A stretch of DNA of 64,000 nucleotides from NCBI RefSeq assembly GCF_003350405.1, contig NZ_QQAW01000005.1, positions 270,152 through 334,151 of the forward strand, in the 5' to 3' direction. A program made the position numbers and the translations under genes. The notes below the pieces were generated by a model. It was not told the origin of the DNA and made no database searches. It worked only from the letters and a program-made list of their open reading frames with translations. Source of the stretch: Gluconacetobacter liquefaciens. Lineage in GTDB: Bacteria; Pseudomonadota; Alphaproteobacteria; Acetobacterales; Acetobacteraceae. Each line of letters begins with the position of its first letter. Position 1 is the first letter of the stretch. Positions 16,359 through 26,948 of this stretch are shown piece after piece.

Positions 16359-17982
16359 GCGAGCGCTCGCGGTTCTGTTCCCTATCGTCCTGCTGGGGCA
16401 TATCCTGGCGGGCGGGGCGGCGTATCTGGGGTATCGCCATGCGCTGGTCACGCAGAACAGGGCCAGGCTTCAGCAGAATCTGTCGCAGCTTCAGAATGCG
16501 TATGCCGACTATGCGTCGCTGGACTCGCAACTGCTGTATGTGGTGCGCAACAGCCCGGCCTTTCTGACCTTTGTCGATGAAAGCGATGCCGAATACCGGA
16601 CCAGGGTTCTGGCGATCGGTGTGCAGGACAGCCTGCAATCGCTGGTTCCCAATGACGGGACGAGCGTGTCGTGCAGCGTTTTCCAGTCGGATGGAAAGCA
16701 GATCTTCTATTTCGACAATGGCGCGGACCCGTTCCAGAGGCTGGGGACCCGCCAGTCGGCCTTTGCGCAGGCGGTGCTGAACGATGACGTGGCATCGCGT
16801 TCGGGGCTGGTGACCGAGGGAGATGGTACCACCTATCTGGCGATGGCCGCGAAGGTGCTGGCGCGCACGGGGGGCGTGGGCGTTGCGGGGCCGCAGCCGG
16901 ATCAGTCGGTCGTCATGCAGGTGGCGGTGCGGCCCCGCCGGTTCGAGACGATCCGCGACACCATGGCCAGGGAGTATGGCGCGCCGGTCGCACTGACGGA
17001 TTTGCCGCCGGCATCGCACGGGGAATTATCCGCCAGTATCCGGCTGGCGGCTGGTCTTTATGCGCAGGAGACGCCATCCGTCGCCTATCTGCGTGGCCCA
17101 CTGACGCGCTTTGCCGCCGTGACCGGTCTGTTCGTCATCGTGCTCAGCGTGGTGTCGGTCTCGGTGCTGATGGCGCTGGTGCGCCGCTATATCATCGTGC
17201 CGGTCGAGGAACTTGACCGGCAGGTGACGGCGATTACGGAAAATCGCCGACAGGATATCGACGTGCCCGATATGGGGGAGGTCGGCCGGCTGGCGGCGAA
17301 CGTGCGGCTGCTGCATGGCCAGTTGACGCGATCGCTGCGGCAGATCCGGCAGCTTTACGAGACGGATCTGGTGACGGGGATCGGCAACCGGATCTATTTC
17401 AACGACAAGCTCGACCAGTTCTATCAACTCAGCGCCACGACCGGCCGGCCGCTGACCATGCTGTTCATCGATCTGGACAATTTCAAGCAGGTCAATGACG
17501 TGCATGGGCACCGGACCGGCGATGCGTTGCTGGAGGCGGTGGCGTGTGCGCTGAGTGCCGCCGTCCGCGATGCGACCGAGGACGGGGCCGAGGCGATGGG
17601 GACCGTGGCGCGGCTGTCGGGAGACGAATTCACCGCGCTGATCATGGCCGATCCACGGAGCACGGTGGTCAGGGCGCTGATCGACGCCTTCCTGCTGAAG
17701 TTTCGTGGTGGCTTCCAGGTCGATGCGGCGTCTTACCCCGTTACAGCCAGCATCGGGGTCGCGACGGCGCCGGGCGATGCCGGTACGCCGACGCATCTGC
17801 TCTGGTGCGCGGACCATGCGATGTATCACGCCAAGGCCGCCGGTCGGAACACGGTGGCCTTTTATGCCGACCTGCCGCGCGATGAAGCGGCAGGGGGCGC
17901 GCCGGAGCGGGGCGTTATGCCGGAAGAGCGCGGACGAGCAATGCGGCCACCGCTTCCACAAGCTGCCGGTCCTGCGGTGTGA
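16345..17982 (+). CDS. Membrane-bound diguanylate cyclase with periplasmic sensor domain
   Basis: 545 aa. TM1 at about residues 7-28, a periplasmic domain at about 30-253, TM2 at about 255-279, a HAMP-like linker to about 330, then a GGDEF domain. The active-site signature is SGDEF (425-429) with the upstream IDLDNFKQVND metal-binding strand, so c-di-GMP synthesis is likely. The allosteric RxxD I-site is not present at the expected position, where the residues read EAMG. No EAL domain follows. The ATG at 16345 lies inside the end of the binding-protein gene, indicating translational coupling. The product may adjust c-di-GMP, which in acetic acid bacteria activates cellulose synthase. Confidence 0.85.
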   Translation: MTLSRRALAVLFPIVLLGHILAGGAAYLGYRHALVTQNRARLQQNLSQLQNAYADYASLDSQLLYVVRNSPAFLTFVDESDAEYRTRVLAIGVQDSLQSLVPNDGTSVSCSVFQSDGKQIFYFDNGADPFQRLGTRQSAFAQAVLNDDVASRSGLVTEGDGTTYLAMAAKVLARTGGVGVAGPQPDQSVVMQVAVRPRRFETIRDTMAREYGAPVALTDLPPASHGELSASIRLAAGLYAQETPSVAYLRGPLTRFAAVTGLFVIVLSVVSVSVLMALVRRYIIVPVEELDRQVTAITENRRQDIDVPDMGEVGRLAANVRLLHGQLTRSLRQIRQLYETDLVTGIGNRIYFNDKLDQFYQLSATTGRPLTMLFIDLDNFKQVNDVHGHRTGDALLEAVACALSAAVRDATEDGAEAMGTVARLSGDEFTALIMADPRSTVVRALIDAFLLKFRGGFQVDAASYPVTASIGVATAPGDAGTPTHLLWCADHAMYHAKAAGRNTVAFYADLPRDEAAGGAPERGVMPEERGRAMRPPLPQAAGPAV

Positions 17983-18391
17983 AGCGGTCGGGGATCGGGC
18001 TGTCGATATCCAGCACGCCGATCAGCCGGTCACCGGCGAGCAGCGGGACCACGATTTCCGAGGCGGAGGCGGCGTCGCAGGCGATGTGGCCGGGAAAGGC
18101 GTGGACGTCTGCCACCACGATGGTCTCGCGGCTGGTCGCGGCGGCGCCGCATACCCCCTTGCCCAGCGGGATGCGGGTGCAGGCGACCCGGCCCTGGAAT
18201 GGCCCGAGAACAAGCTGGTCGTCGCGCAGGAAATAGAAGCCGGCCCAGTTGATGTGGGGCAGGGCCTCGAACAGCAGGGCGGCGACATTCGCGGCATTGG
18301 CGATCAGGTCGGGTTCGCCGGCCAGGATGGCCTCGACACTGCCCAGCAGGTCGTCCGGCGTGACACGTTGATCGGCAGGCTGGTGGCTCAT
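17915..18391 (-). CDS. msrC: GAF-domain free methionine-(R)-sulfoxide reductase
   Basis: 158-aa single GAF domain protein of the fRMsr type, which reduces free Met-R-sulfoxide using cysteines and thioredoxin. Cys71, Cys81 and Cys105 have exactly the 10- and 24-residue spacing of the three E. coli cysteines (84, 94, 118). The second ATG (18391) is preferred over 18397 because GGAG lies seven bases before it. The last 68 bases overlap the 3' end of the diguanylate cyclase gene on the other strand. Confidence 0.87.
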   Translation of the reverse strand: MSHQPADQRVTPDDLLGSVEAILAGEPDLIANAANVAALLFEALPHINWAGFYFLRDDQLVLGPFQGRVACTRIPLGKGVCGAAATSRETIVVADVHAFPGHIACDAASASEIVVPLLAGDRLIGVLDIDSPIPDRFTPQDRQLVEAVAALLVRALPA

Positions 18392-18470
18392 GGACATGCT
18401 CCGGTCGTCGAACGTCCTCTCATACTGCGAAGCGGGACGAAGTGGAATGTGACGTCATTCTAGTGGAGGG

Positions 18471-18635
18471 AAAGCCTGGCTGGACATGTGGGCTGGTGAG
18501 CGAGAGTGCCGCGAAGCGGCACGGCCGTCGTGTGTTTCCGAGCACCGAAGCGGAGCGGCCTTGATGGCCGTGAGCATCGGAGCGCAGGAAACGCGCGTCG
18601 GATCGCCGCCAGCACGCATGTCCAGCCAGGCTTTT
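18471..18635. repeat. Hairpin-forming intergenic repeat, copy A
   Basis: Arms AAAGCCTGGCTGGACATGTG (18471-18490) and its near-perfect complement at 18615-18634 (19 of 20) enclose about 124 bases with further small stems such as GCCGC-GAA-GCGGC and CGGCC-TTGAT-GGCCG. The inner sequence (GCGAAGCGG, CGGAGCGGCCT, AGCGCAGGAAACGCGCG, GATCGCCGCC) recurs in diverged form at 22499-22636. The right arm reaches the stop codon of the SelW-like gene at 18634, so it may end that transcript. Confidence 0.6.
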
Positions 18636-18918
18636 AGCGGTCGGTGTGGCCTAGGGATCTTTCGGGATCTATCCTGTCTCGCACTCTCTGCTTCAGGTCC
18701 TTGGGGCCGGGGAAGCCGCCGTCGCGGGTGCGTTCCCACAACAGGCTGTCATCCAGCATGATTTCGAAACGGCCGCCGCTGTCGTCGGGGATCAGCGCGA
18801 CCTCGCCCAGCGCGGCGCCGAAGGTCGAGAGAAGTTCCTGCGCCATCCAGGCCGCGCGCAGCAGCCAGTTGCAGCGGACGCAATAGCGGATCGTCAGGCG
18901 CGGGGGCTGGGTGGGCAT
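18634..18918 (-). CDS. SelT/SelW/SelH (Rdx) family protein
   Basis: 94-aa small thioredoxin-like-fold protein with the redox motif RYCVRCNWL (Cys13, Cys16) near the N-terminus. This is the Cys version of selenoprotein W. The GGFPGPKDLKQRVRDRI segment near the C-terminus is typical of bacterial members. The cellular role is not established and a redox function is assumed. The ATG at 18918 fits the family start, although the frame is open upstream. It lies between HU and the intergenic repeat. Confidence 0.8.
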   Translation of the reverse strand: MPTQPPRLTIRYCVRCNWLLRAAWMAQELLSTFGAALGEVALIPDDSGGRFEIMLDDSLLWERTRDGGFPGPKDLKQRVRDRIDPERSLGHTDR

Positions 18919-19010
18919 GGAGCGGTCTTTCCCGAGGCAGTGGCCGGGGTGGTGGCGCCCGGCCGGTTCCCGGAGGGAACGCGGGCTGCCTCGCAAAGGA
19001 TGCATGGGGC

Positions 19011-19028
19011 GGGCGGGTTGCCCCGCCC
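19011..19028 (-). terminator. GC hairpin downstream of the HU gene
   Basis: GGGCGGG (19011-19017), TTGC, CCCGCCC (19022-19028) form a perfect 7-bp stem 17 bases past the minus-strand stop of the HU gene. The U-run is missing. Confidence 0.45.
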
Positions 19029-19044
19029 AGGTCGGTCGGGACGA

Positions 19045-19314
19045 TCAGACCGTTTTTTTCAGGTTCGGGCTGGCCTTGAAGCGGACGGTCTTGCCGGCCT
19101 TGACCTTGACCGGCTCGCCGGTGCGGGGATTGAGAGCCTTGCGGGCCTTTGTCTTGTGCACGGTGAACGTGCCGAAGGAGGGCAGGGTGAAGCCGCCTTC
19201 CTTGTGCAGCTCGGCCACGATCGCATCGATCAGGTCGTTCGCGGCCTTGCCGGCGGCGACACCCGTGCAGTTAAGAGAATCCTGAAGAACGGCGGCGATG
19301 AAAGCCTTGCTCAT
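19045..19314 (-). CDS. HU-family DNA-binding protein
   Basis: 89-aa histone-like protein. It has the helical dimerisation half, then GGFTLPSFGTFTVHKTKARKALNPRTGE, in which GxF and RxxRNPxTG-like residues form the DNA-binding beta arm (here KARKALNPRTGE). Length is typical of HU/IHF. It binds and bends DNA without strong sequence preference as a dimer. It is monocistronic, with an AT-richer upstream region (19320-19400) that probably holds its promoter. Confidence 0.9.
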   Translation of the reverse strand: MSKAFIAAVLQDSLNCTGVAAGKAANDLIDAIVAELHKEGGFTLPSFGTFTVHKTKARKALNPRTGEPVKVKAGKTVRFKASPNLKKTV

Positions 19315-19476
19315 GGAGGAGCGTGTCCCAATAGTTAAAGATGCCGGGACGGTAGCAGCGGGATCGGAAAATTGTCTAATCCGATCGTAATGAAATGTGC
19401 CAGAAACGCCGTCTTTTTTGGGTAGGTGTGGACGAAAAGCTGCTTGCGGCAGGTTTTCGTCCGGTAAAATCTGCTC

Positions 19477-20244
19477 TTACTGGGCGGTATAGCCGCCATC
19501 GATGACCAGTTCGCTGCCGGTCATGAATTTCGATTCGTCGGAGGCTAGGTAGAGGATTCCGTAGGCGATGTCGTCGGCCTCGCCCAGATGACCGATCGGG
19601 TGCAGGGCCTCCAGCCGCTTGCGCGCGGCGACCTGGTCCGGGGTTTCGCCCGTCAGGCCCTGAACCATCGGGGTCCAGATATAGCCGGGATGGACGGAAT
19701 TGACGCGGACCCGGTAGCCGGAGCGGGCGCAATGCAGGGCGGCCGACTTGGTGAACAGGCGCACGCCGCCCTTGCTGGCGTTGTAGGCGGCCAGGGTCGG
19801 GTCGCCGATCAGGCCCTCGATCGAGGACAGGTTGATGATCGAACCGCCATGGTCCTTCATCGCCGCGACGGCGGCCTTCGTGCCCAGGAACACGCCGTCG
19901 AGATTGATCGACTGCACGCGGCGCCAGTCGTTCAGGCTGGTGCTTTCCACCGTGCCGGCATAGGCGATGCCGGCATTGTTGACCGCGATGTCCAGCCGGC
20001 CGAAGCGGGCCAGGACGGCGGCGATGGCCCGCGTCCAGTCCTCTTCCCGGCTGACATCGAGCGGAACGAAGAGGGCTTCGCCGCCTGCTGCCTCGATTTC
20101 GGCGACGACGGCCTGGCCTTCATCGGCCTTCAGGTCGGCGACCGCGACCTTCGCGCCTTCCCTGGCCAGCAGCAGGGCGGTTGCCTTGCCGATGCCGAGG
20201 GCGGCGCCTGTGACGATCGCGACTTTTCCGGAAACTCGTGCCAT
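19477..20244 (-). CDS. SDR oxidoreductase resembling R-specific alcohol dehydrogenase
   Basis: 255-aa classical SDR with TGAALGIG, NNAGIA, a catalytic serine in SSIEG, and YNASKG. Several stretches (INLDGVFLGT, INLSSIEG, HPGYIWTPMV, and the extreme C-terminus VIDGGYTAQ) closely recall the Lactobacillus brevis R-specific alcohol dehydrogenase and cyclohexanol dehydrogenases, which reduce ketones to (R)-alcohols. The acidic residue after the second strand (VADLKAD) favours NAD(H) over NADP(H). It is monocistronic. Physiological substrate unknown. Confidence 0.8.
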   Translation of the reverse strand: MARVSGKVAIVTGAALGIGKATALLLAREGAKVAVADLKADEGQAVVAEIEAAGGEALFVPLDVSREEDWTRAIAAVLARFGRLDIAVNNAGIAYAGTVESTSLNDWRRVQSINLDGVFLGTKAAVAAMKDHGGSIINLSSIEGLIGDPTLAAYNASKGGVRLFTKSAALHCARSGYRVRVNSVHPGYIWTPMVQGLTGETPDQVAARKRLEALHPIGHLGEADDIAYGILYLASDESKFMTGSELVIDGGYTAQ

Positions 20245-20581
20245 GACGGTGCTCCATGATCAGAAATGGCGTGCACTATGGTGAGGGCGCTGAACGGGAT
20301 TCCATGATCTGGGTCAAGGCGCGGATGCGGCTCTTTGGCCTTGGCAGGGCCGCGCATGGGGCGGGATGATAGGGCGGCGTGGCGGGGTTTTCCAGGAAAT
20401 TGGGTGGAGCGGCACCCGTCGCGTCGTGCGCCGCCGACGGTGACGGGGAAAAGTAAATATAAACTTAATAATTCGGGCGGGGGTTCGATTGTAGGGTCGG
20501 GCGCCTCTCCCTGCCATTCCGGTTCGGGGCAGGCGCGCACCCATCGCCTGCTGCGGTGGCGAGAGAGCGAAAGGATGGCTT
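20245..20581. other. Divergent intergenic region, SDR versus chemoreceptor
   Basis: About 340 bases with no recognisable gene. A short AT-rich patch at 20450-20475 is the best promoter candidate for the chemoreceptor gene. The GTG start at 20582 is preceded by AAAGGA. No operator or RNA structure stood out. Confidence 0.4.
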
Positions 20582-22414
20582 GTGCGATCGCCCGGTATTA
20601 AAGGATCGTTGAGTATCGTTCTGTTTTTTATCGCTCTTTCCTGTATCGTTTCGGGATTGTTTTCGATACGGGGGCTGACTTACGTCAACGAACGGGTCGA
20701 GGACATCACCAACCGGTCGCTGGCCAGCATCAAGGCGCTCTCGACCCTTCGTACAGAGATCCAGAATTTCCGGGGTATCGAGATCCGGCAGCTTACTGCG
20801 GCGTCGCAGGATGATTTCAAGAAGCTTGCCGGCGAAAGCGACGCGGCATCCGACAGGATCGCCCATGCTATCGACCGGTATGTGCCGTTTATCACGACCG
20901 ATCGGGAGCAGGCGCTGTTCCATAATATTCAGGAGCAGTGGTATCAGTACAAAGACCTGCATGACGATACGTTCAAGGACTGGTTGGTTTCCCAGGACCA
21001 TGCCCATGCCGTGGTGACGGCCGGCCAGGAGCTGGTTGATGCCGAGGAAACGGTATCGGAGACCCTGACCTCGTTCCTTGATGGCAGCATCAGGGATGCG
21101 GCTTCCTATGGTGTTGAGTCGGAGGGTGTTTACAGGACGACGGTTCGTTGGGTTTATGCGGCCTATGCCGTGCTGTTTGTCGTGATGCTGGCGGCTATTC
21201 TGGTGGTTCTGTACAAGATCCTGCGGCCGCTTCAGCGGATCAATGCTTCCATTACCCGGTTGGCGGCGGGAGAGACGGATCTGGTCTTTCCCATGGCCCG
21301 CCGGAGGGACGAGATCGGTGCGATTTCCCGTTCGCTTGAGGTCTTTCGTGTTGCGGCCATCGCGAAGCAGGCGCTGGAGCGGGATGCGGAGGGCCAGCGC
21401 CGCCGCGCGGAGGCCGAGCGCGTGGCCATTCAGGAGCAGGCCGAAGCCGAGGCGCGGGAACGGTTGCTTCAGGCGACCAGCGCGTTGGCCGACGGGCTGA
21501 GGCGGATGGCGGGCGGCGACCTTTCCTTTCAGATCGTCACGCCGTTTTCGGCGGAATTCGAATCCCTGCGTCGCGATTTCAACCGGTCGCTGGCGCAGCT
21601 TGGCGCGGCGTTCGGCCATATGTCGGGCGCCGTTCGCGTGATCAGCGACGGCACGCATGAGCTGGCGGGCGGCGCGGAGACGCTGGCACGGCGGACCGAG
21701 CACCAGGCTGCCGCGCTGGAAGAGACGAATACGGCTGTGGCAGGGATTGCCCGGAGCGTGGCGGATACGGCGGAACGATCGGAGACGGCCCGCGAGATCG
21801 GGGCGCGGGCGCGCCGGTCGGCCGCGACGTCGAGCACCATTACGCTGGAGACCGAAGAGGCGATGCGGCGGATCGAGCAGGGATCGGAGAAGATTGCCGC
21901 GATCGTCGACATGATCGACGGGATTGCCTTCCAGACCAATATCCTGGCGCTGAATGCCAGCGTCGAGGCGGCCAGGGCGGGGGAGGCCGGCAGGGGCTTT
22001 ACCGTGGTGGCCAGCGAAGTGCGCTTGCTGGCGCAGAAAAGCGCCGATGCCGCGCGGGATGTGCGCGGCGTGATCCGCGCGACTGCCGCCGACGTGAAGG
22101 AAGGGTCCAGCCGGGTCAAGGATTGTAGCGGAACGCTGCGGACGATTTCCGATTTCATCGGCCAGATGGGGCAGCATCTGGATGCCATCGCCGTAGCGGC
22201 GAAGGAGCAGTCATCGAGCCTGTCGGAAATCAATGCCGCCATGGGGGCGCTGGACCAGACAACCCAGCAGAATACGAATGTTGCCGACACATTCAACGGA
22301 ACCTCCAGGCAGTTGGCCGCCGAAGGGCGCAGGCTCAGCGGACTGGTGGAAAAATTCCGGCTGCCGGGGGAAAGTGAGCATGCGTCTCGGCTGGTCGCCA
22401 TAAGCGGGCGTTAG
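20582..22414 (+). CDS. Methyl-accepting chemotaxis protein
   Basis: 610 aa. TM1 at about residues 9-30, a roughly 160-residue periplasmic four-helix-bundle-like sensor, TM2 at about 193-213, then HAMP with a long charged helix rich in Glu, Arg and Ala (about 260-300), and a cytoplasmic signalling domain. The conserved hairpin tip for CheA/CheW binding is clear: GIAFQTNILALNASVEAARA and then GEAGRGFTVVASEVRLLA. The start is a GTG with AAAGGA upstream. No che genes are nearby, so it is an orphan receptor. The ligand is unknown. Confidence 0.92.
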   Translation: MRSPGIKGSLSIVLFFIALSCIVSGLFSIRGLTYVNERVEDITNRSLASIKALSTLRTEIQNFRGIEIRQLTAASQDDFKKLAGESDAASDRIAHAIDRYVPFITTDREQALFHNIQEQWYQYKDLHDDTFKDWLVSQDHAHAVVTAGQELVDAEETVSETLTSFLDGSIRDAASYGVESEGVYRTTVRWVYAAYAVLFVVMLAAILVVLYKILRPLQRINASITRLAAGETDLVFPMARRRDEIGAISRSLEVFRVAAIAKQALERDAEGQRRRAEAERVAIQEQAEAEARERLLQATSALADGLRRMAGGDLSFQIVTPFSAEFESLRRDFNRSLAQLGAAFGHMSGAVRVISDGTHELAGGAETLARRTEHQAAALEETNTAVAGIARSVADTAERSETAREIGARARRSAATSSTITLETEEAMRRIEQGSEKIAAIVDMIDGIAFQTNILALNASVEAARAGEAGRGFTVVASEVRLLAQKSADAARDVRGVIRATAADVKEGSSRVKDCSGTLRTISDFIGQMGQHLDAIAVAAKEQSSSLSEINAAMGALDQTTQQNTNVADTFNGTSRQLAAEGRRLSGLVEKFRLPGESEHASRLVAISGR

Positions 22415-22441
22415 GACTGCGCGCGTTCGCTCTTGAGAGAG

Positions 22442-22636
22442 AGCGCCGCCCGCGCGCATTCTCGGTCGGTCTCAGAGAGGTTGTTTGCAAAGAAGGCCTG
22501 CTGGACGAGCGTGCCGCGAAGCGGCGTGGCCGGCATGTATCTTCCCGCATCGGAGCGGCCTGCATGGCTGTGGGTACCGAAGCGCAGGAAACGCGCGCTG
22601 GATCGCCGCCCGTGCGTGTTTTCGGTCAGGCTCTCA
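22442..22636. repeat. Intergenic repeat, copy B
   Basis: The segment 22505-22636 is a diverged copy of the inner part of the repeat at 18471-18635. Shared blocks include GTGCCGCGAAGCGGC, TCGGAGCGGCCT, GAAGCGCAGGAAACGCGCG and GATCGCCGCC. Its right-end module (CGCCGCCCGTGCGTG, then TTTTCGGTCAGGCTCTC) is found a second time in the same orientation at about 22445-22473 with a few changes, so the element is partly duplicated. It fills the gap between the chemoreceptor and HNH genes (convergent) and ends at the HNH stop codon. Confidence 0.55.
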
Positions 22637-23203
22637 GGTATCCAGTTCGCTGTCCCAGTAGAGATAGTCGCGCCAGCTTTCATGCAGGTAGTTCGGCGGG
22701 AAGGAGCGGCCGTTTTCCTGGAGTTCCCAGGTTGAAGGCTGGGCGGGGGTCCGGCGCGGATACATATGGAGTTCGTGCGGCATCCGCGAGCCCTTCATCA
22801 GATTGCAGGGGCTACAGGCGGTGACGACATTTTCCCAGGTGGTGCGGCCGCCCTTGCAGCGGGGCACGACGTGATCGAACGTCAGTTCGTGGGTCGGCAG
22901 GCGGTCGAGACAATATTGGCAGGCAAAATTGTCGCGCAGGAAAACATTGAAACGGGTAAAGGCCGGTCGGCGCGCGGTCGGGATGTAATCCTTCAGGGCG
23001 ATGACGCTGGGTAATCGAAGCGACCGGCTGGGAGAGCGGACTTCTTCGTCATATTCACTGAGGACCGAGACCCGGTCGAGGAATACGGCCTTGATGGCAT
23101 CCTGCCATGACCAGAGCGAGAGCGGGAAATAGGAAAGCGGCCTGAAATCAGCATTCAGGACCAGGGCCGGATAATGTGGACTGCCAGCAAGCAAGGGGCG
23201 CAT
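22634..23203 (-). CDS. HNH endonuclease family protein
   Basis: About 189 aa. The N-terminal region ALVLNADFRPLSYFPLSLW is typical of a conserved alphaproteobacterial HNH family. The nuclease core has paired zinc cysteines CQYC, then FDHVVPRCKGGRTTWENVV and CSPCN, so all HNH residues are present. The C-terminus PPNYLHESWRDYLYWDSEL is also family-typical. The family is chromosomal and conserved, and its role (repair or RNA processing) is undetermined. The start is uncertain: ATG 23203 fits the family, ATG 23230 would add nine residues, and neither has a well-placed ribosome site. Confidence 0.82.
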   Translation of the reverse strand: MRPLLAGSPHYPALVLNADFRPLSYFPLSLWSWQDAIKAVFLDRVSVLSEYDEEVRSPSRSLRLPSVIALKDYIPTARRPAFTRFNVFLRDNFACQYCLDRLPTHELTFDHVVPRCKGGRTTWENVVTACSPCNLMKGSRMPHELHMYPRRTPAQPSTWELQENGRSFPPNYLHESWRDYLYWDSELDT

Positions 23204-23380
23204 CCTTTCGCGATGCCGCCACACCATCATCAGGCGTTGTTACTCAAAATCGGAACGCCGAATGATATGCGCCGTTGAGAACCTTCAATCCATATCGCAA
23301 ATATTCGGTGTTTCCGCAAGGGAGAGCGGGGGATTCGTGCCGGTTATGCGGCATGGTGGCGTGCGAGAGGATGTGAAGGC

Positions 23381-25626
<2,246 letters not shown>

Positions 25627-25637
25627 GGGGCGGTCCG

Positions 25638-26852
25638 ATGATCCTGGATGAACCCGGCTTTGCCGACCGCACCGGGCGGCTGGAATCGCCTGCCACCATC
25701 GCCATGGCGGTGCGGGCGCGGGCGTTGCGGGCCGAGGGGCATCAGGTGCTGTCGCTGGCGCTGGGCGAGCCGGATTTCGCGACCCCGCGCGCCGTGATCG
25801 AGGCCGCGCATCAGGCGGCGCTCGACGGGCAGACGAAATATCCGCCCGTCGATGGCACGCCGGCGCTGAAGGCGGCGATCGCGCGCAAATTCGCGCGAGA
25901 GAACGGGCTGGATTACAGGCTGTCGGAGATCATGGTCTCCAATGGCGGCAAGCAGGTGATCTTCAACGCCTTTATGGCGACGATCGATGCAGGCGACGAA
26001 GTGGTGATCCCGGCGCCGTACTGGGTCAGCTATCCGCTCGCGGCGCGGCTGTTCGGCGGGGTGCCGGTGGTGGCCGAATGCCGCGAGGAAGACGGGTTTC
26101 GGCTGACTGCGCCGGCGCTTGGGGCAGCGATGTCGTCGCGCACGCGCTGGGTGGTACTGAACTTCCCCAGCAATCCGACCGGCGCGGTGATGGGGCTGGC
26201 GGATCTGGAAGCGGTTGCCGAGGTGCTTCGCCGGTATCCGCAGGCGTGGATTCTTTCTGACGAGATCTATGAACATCTGGTTTTCGACGGGGCGCGGCAT
26301 CATGCGCTGGCGGCTGTGGCGCCGGATCTGGCATCGCGTATCCTGACGGTGAACGGGGTTTCCAAATCCTATGCCATGACAGGCTGGCGCGTGGGTTATG
26401 CGGGTGGTCCTGAGCGGCTGATCCGCATGATGACGCGGATTCAGGGCAATGCGACGTCGGGCATCTGTTCGATCGCGCAGGCGGCGGCTGCGGCGGCGCT
26501 GGATGGGCCGGCATCGCTGATCGCGGAGATGCGCGATACCTATGCGCGGCGCCGTACGATGGTGGTGGAGGCCCTGCGTGCCATTCCCGGCGTGACCTGT
26601 GCGATGCCGCAGGGGGCGTTCTACGCCTATCCGGGCATTGCCGGTTGCCTGGGACGGACCAGCCAGGGTGGGCAGATGCTGCGGACGGACGAGGATTTTG
26701 CTCGTGCGCTGCTGGAAGAACAGCATGTGGCCTGTGTGCATGGCAGCGCGTTCGGGCTGGGGCCTTACCTGCGCCTTTCCTGCGCCACCAGTGACGATGT
26801 GCTGGTAGAGGCCTGCGCACGGATCGCCGATTTCGTGAGCGGTCTGCGCTAA
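25638..26852 (+). CDS. Second aspartate-type class I aminotransferase (tandem paralogue)
   Basis: 404-aa PLP aminotransferase aligned end to end with its upstream neighbour: ALGEPDFATP, NFPSNPTG and Lys243 in NGVSKSYAMTGWRVG. The two share architecture and many blocks but differ at substrate-pocket positions such as YPPVDGTPALK against [11 protein letters not shown], so different amino-acid specificity is plausible. It lies 11 bases after the first gene, evidently in one operon, and is followed by a strong terminator. Confidence 0.87.
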   Translation: MILDEPGFADRTGRLESPATIAMAVRARALRAEGHQVLSLALGEPDFATPRAVIEAAHQAALDGQTKYPPVDGTPALKAAIARKFARENGLDYRLSEIMVSNGGKQVIFNAFMATIDAGDEVVIPAPYWVSYPLAARLFGGVPVVAECREEDGFRLTAPALGAAMSSRTRWVVLNFPSNPTGAVMGLADLEAVAEVLRRYPQAWILSDEIYEHLVFDGARHHALAAVAPDLASRILTVNGVSKSYAMTGWRVGYAGGPERLIRMMTRIQGNATSGICSIAQAAAAAALDGPASLIAEMRDTYARRRTMVVEALRAIPGVTCAMPQGAFYAYPGIAGCLGRTSQGGQMLRTDEDFARALLEEQHVACVHGSAFGLGPYLRLSCATSDDVLVEACARIADFVSGLR

Positions 26853-26854
26853 GC

Positions 26855-26937
26855 TATCCGTTCAGGGATATCTTACGCTCCCAGCAAAAAGTCCCTGAAC
26901 GGATAAAAGTTTTTTGGTTCTTTTTTTCAAAAAAGAA
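26855..26937. terminator. Strong bidirectional terminator with second poly-T/poly-A hairpin
   Basis: TATCCGTTCAGGGA (26855-26868) pairs perfectly with TCCCTGAACGGATA (26892-26905), followed by AAAGTTTTTT. Right behind it GTTCTTTTTTT-C-AAAAAAGAAC forms a second, AT-only hairpin (about 26917-26938). It separates the aminotransferase operon (plus) from the convergent cyclophilin gene, which ends at 26949. Confidence 0.85.
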
Positions 26938-26948
26938 CGAATACGGCC

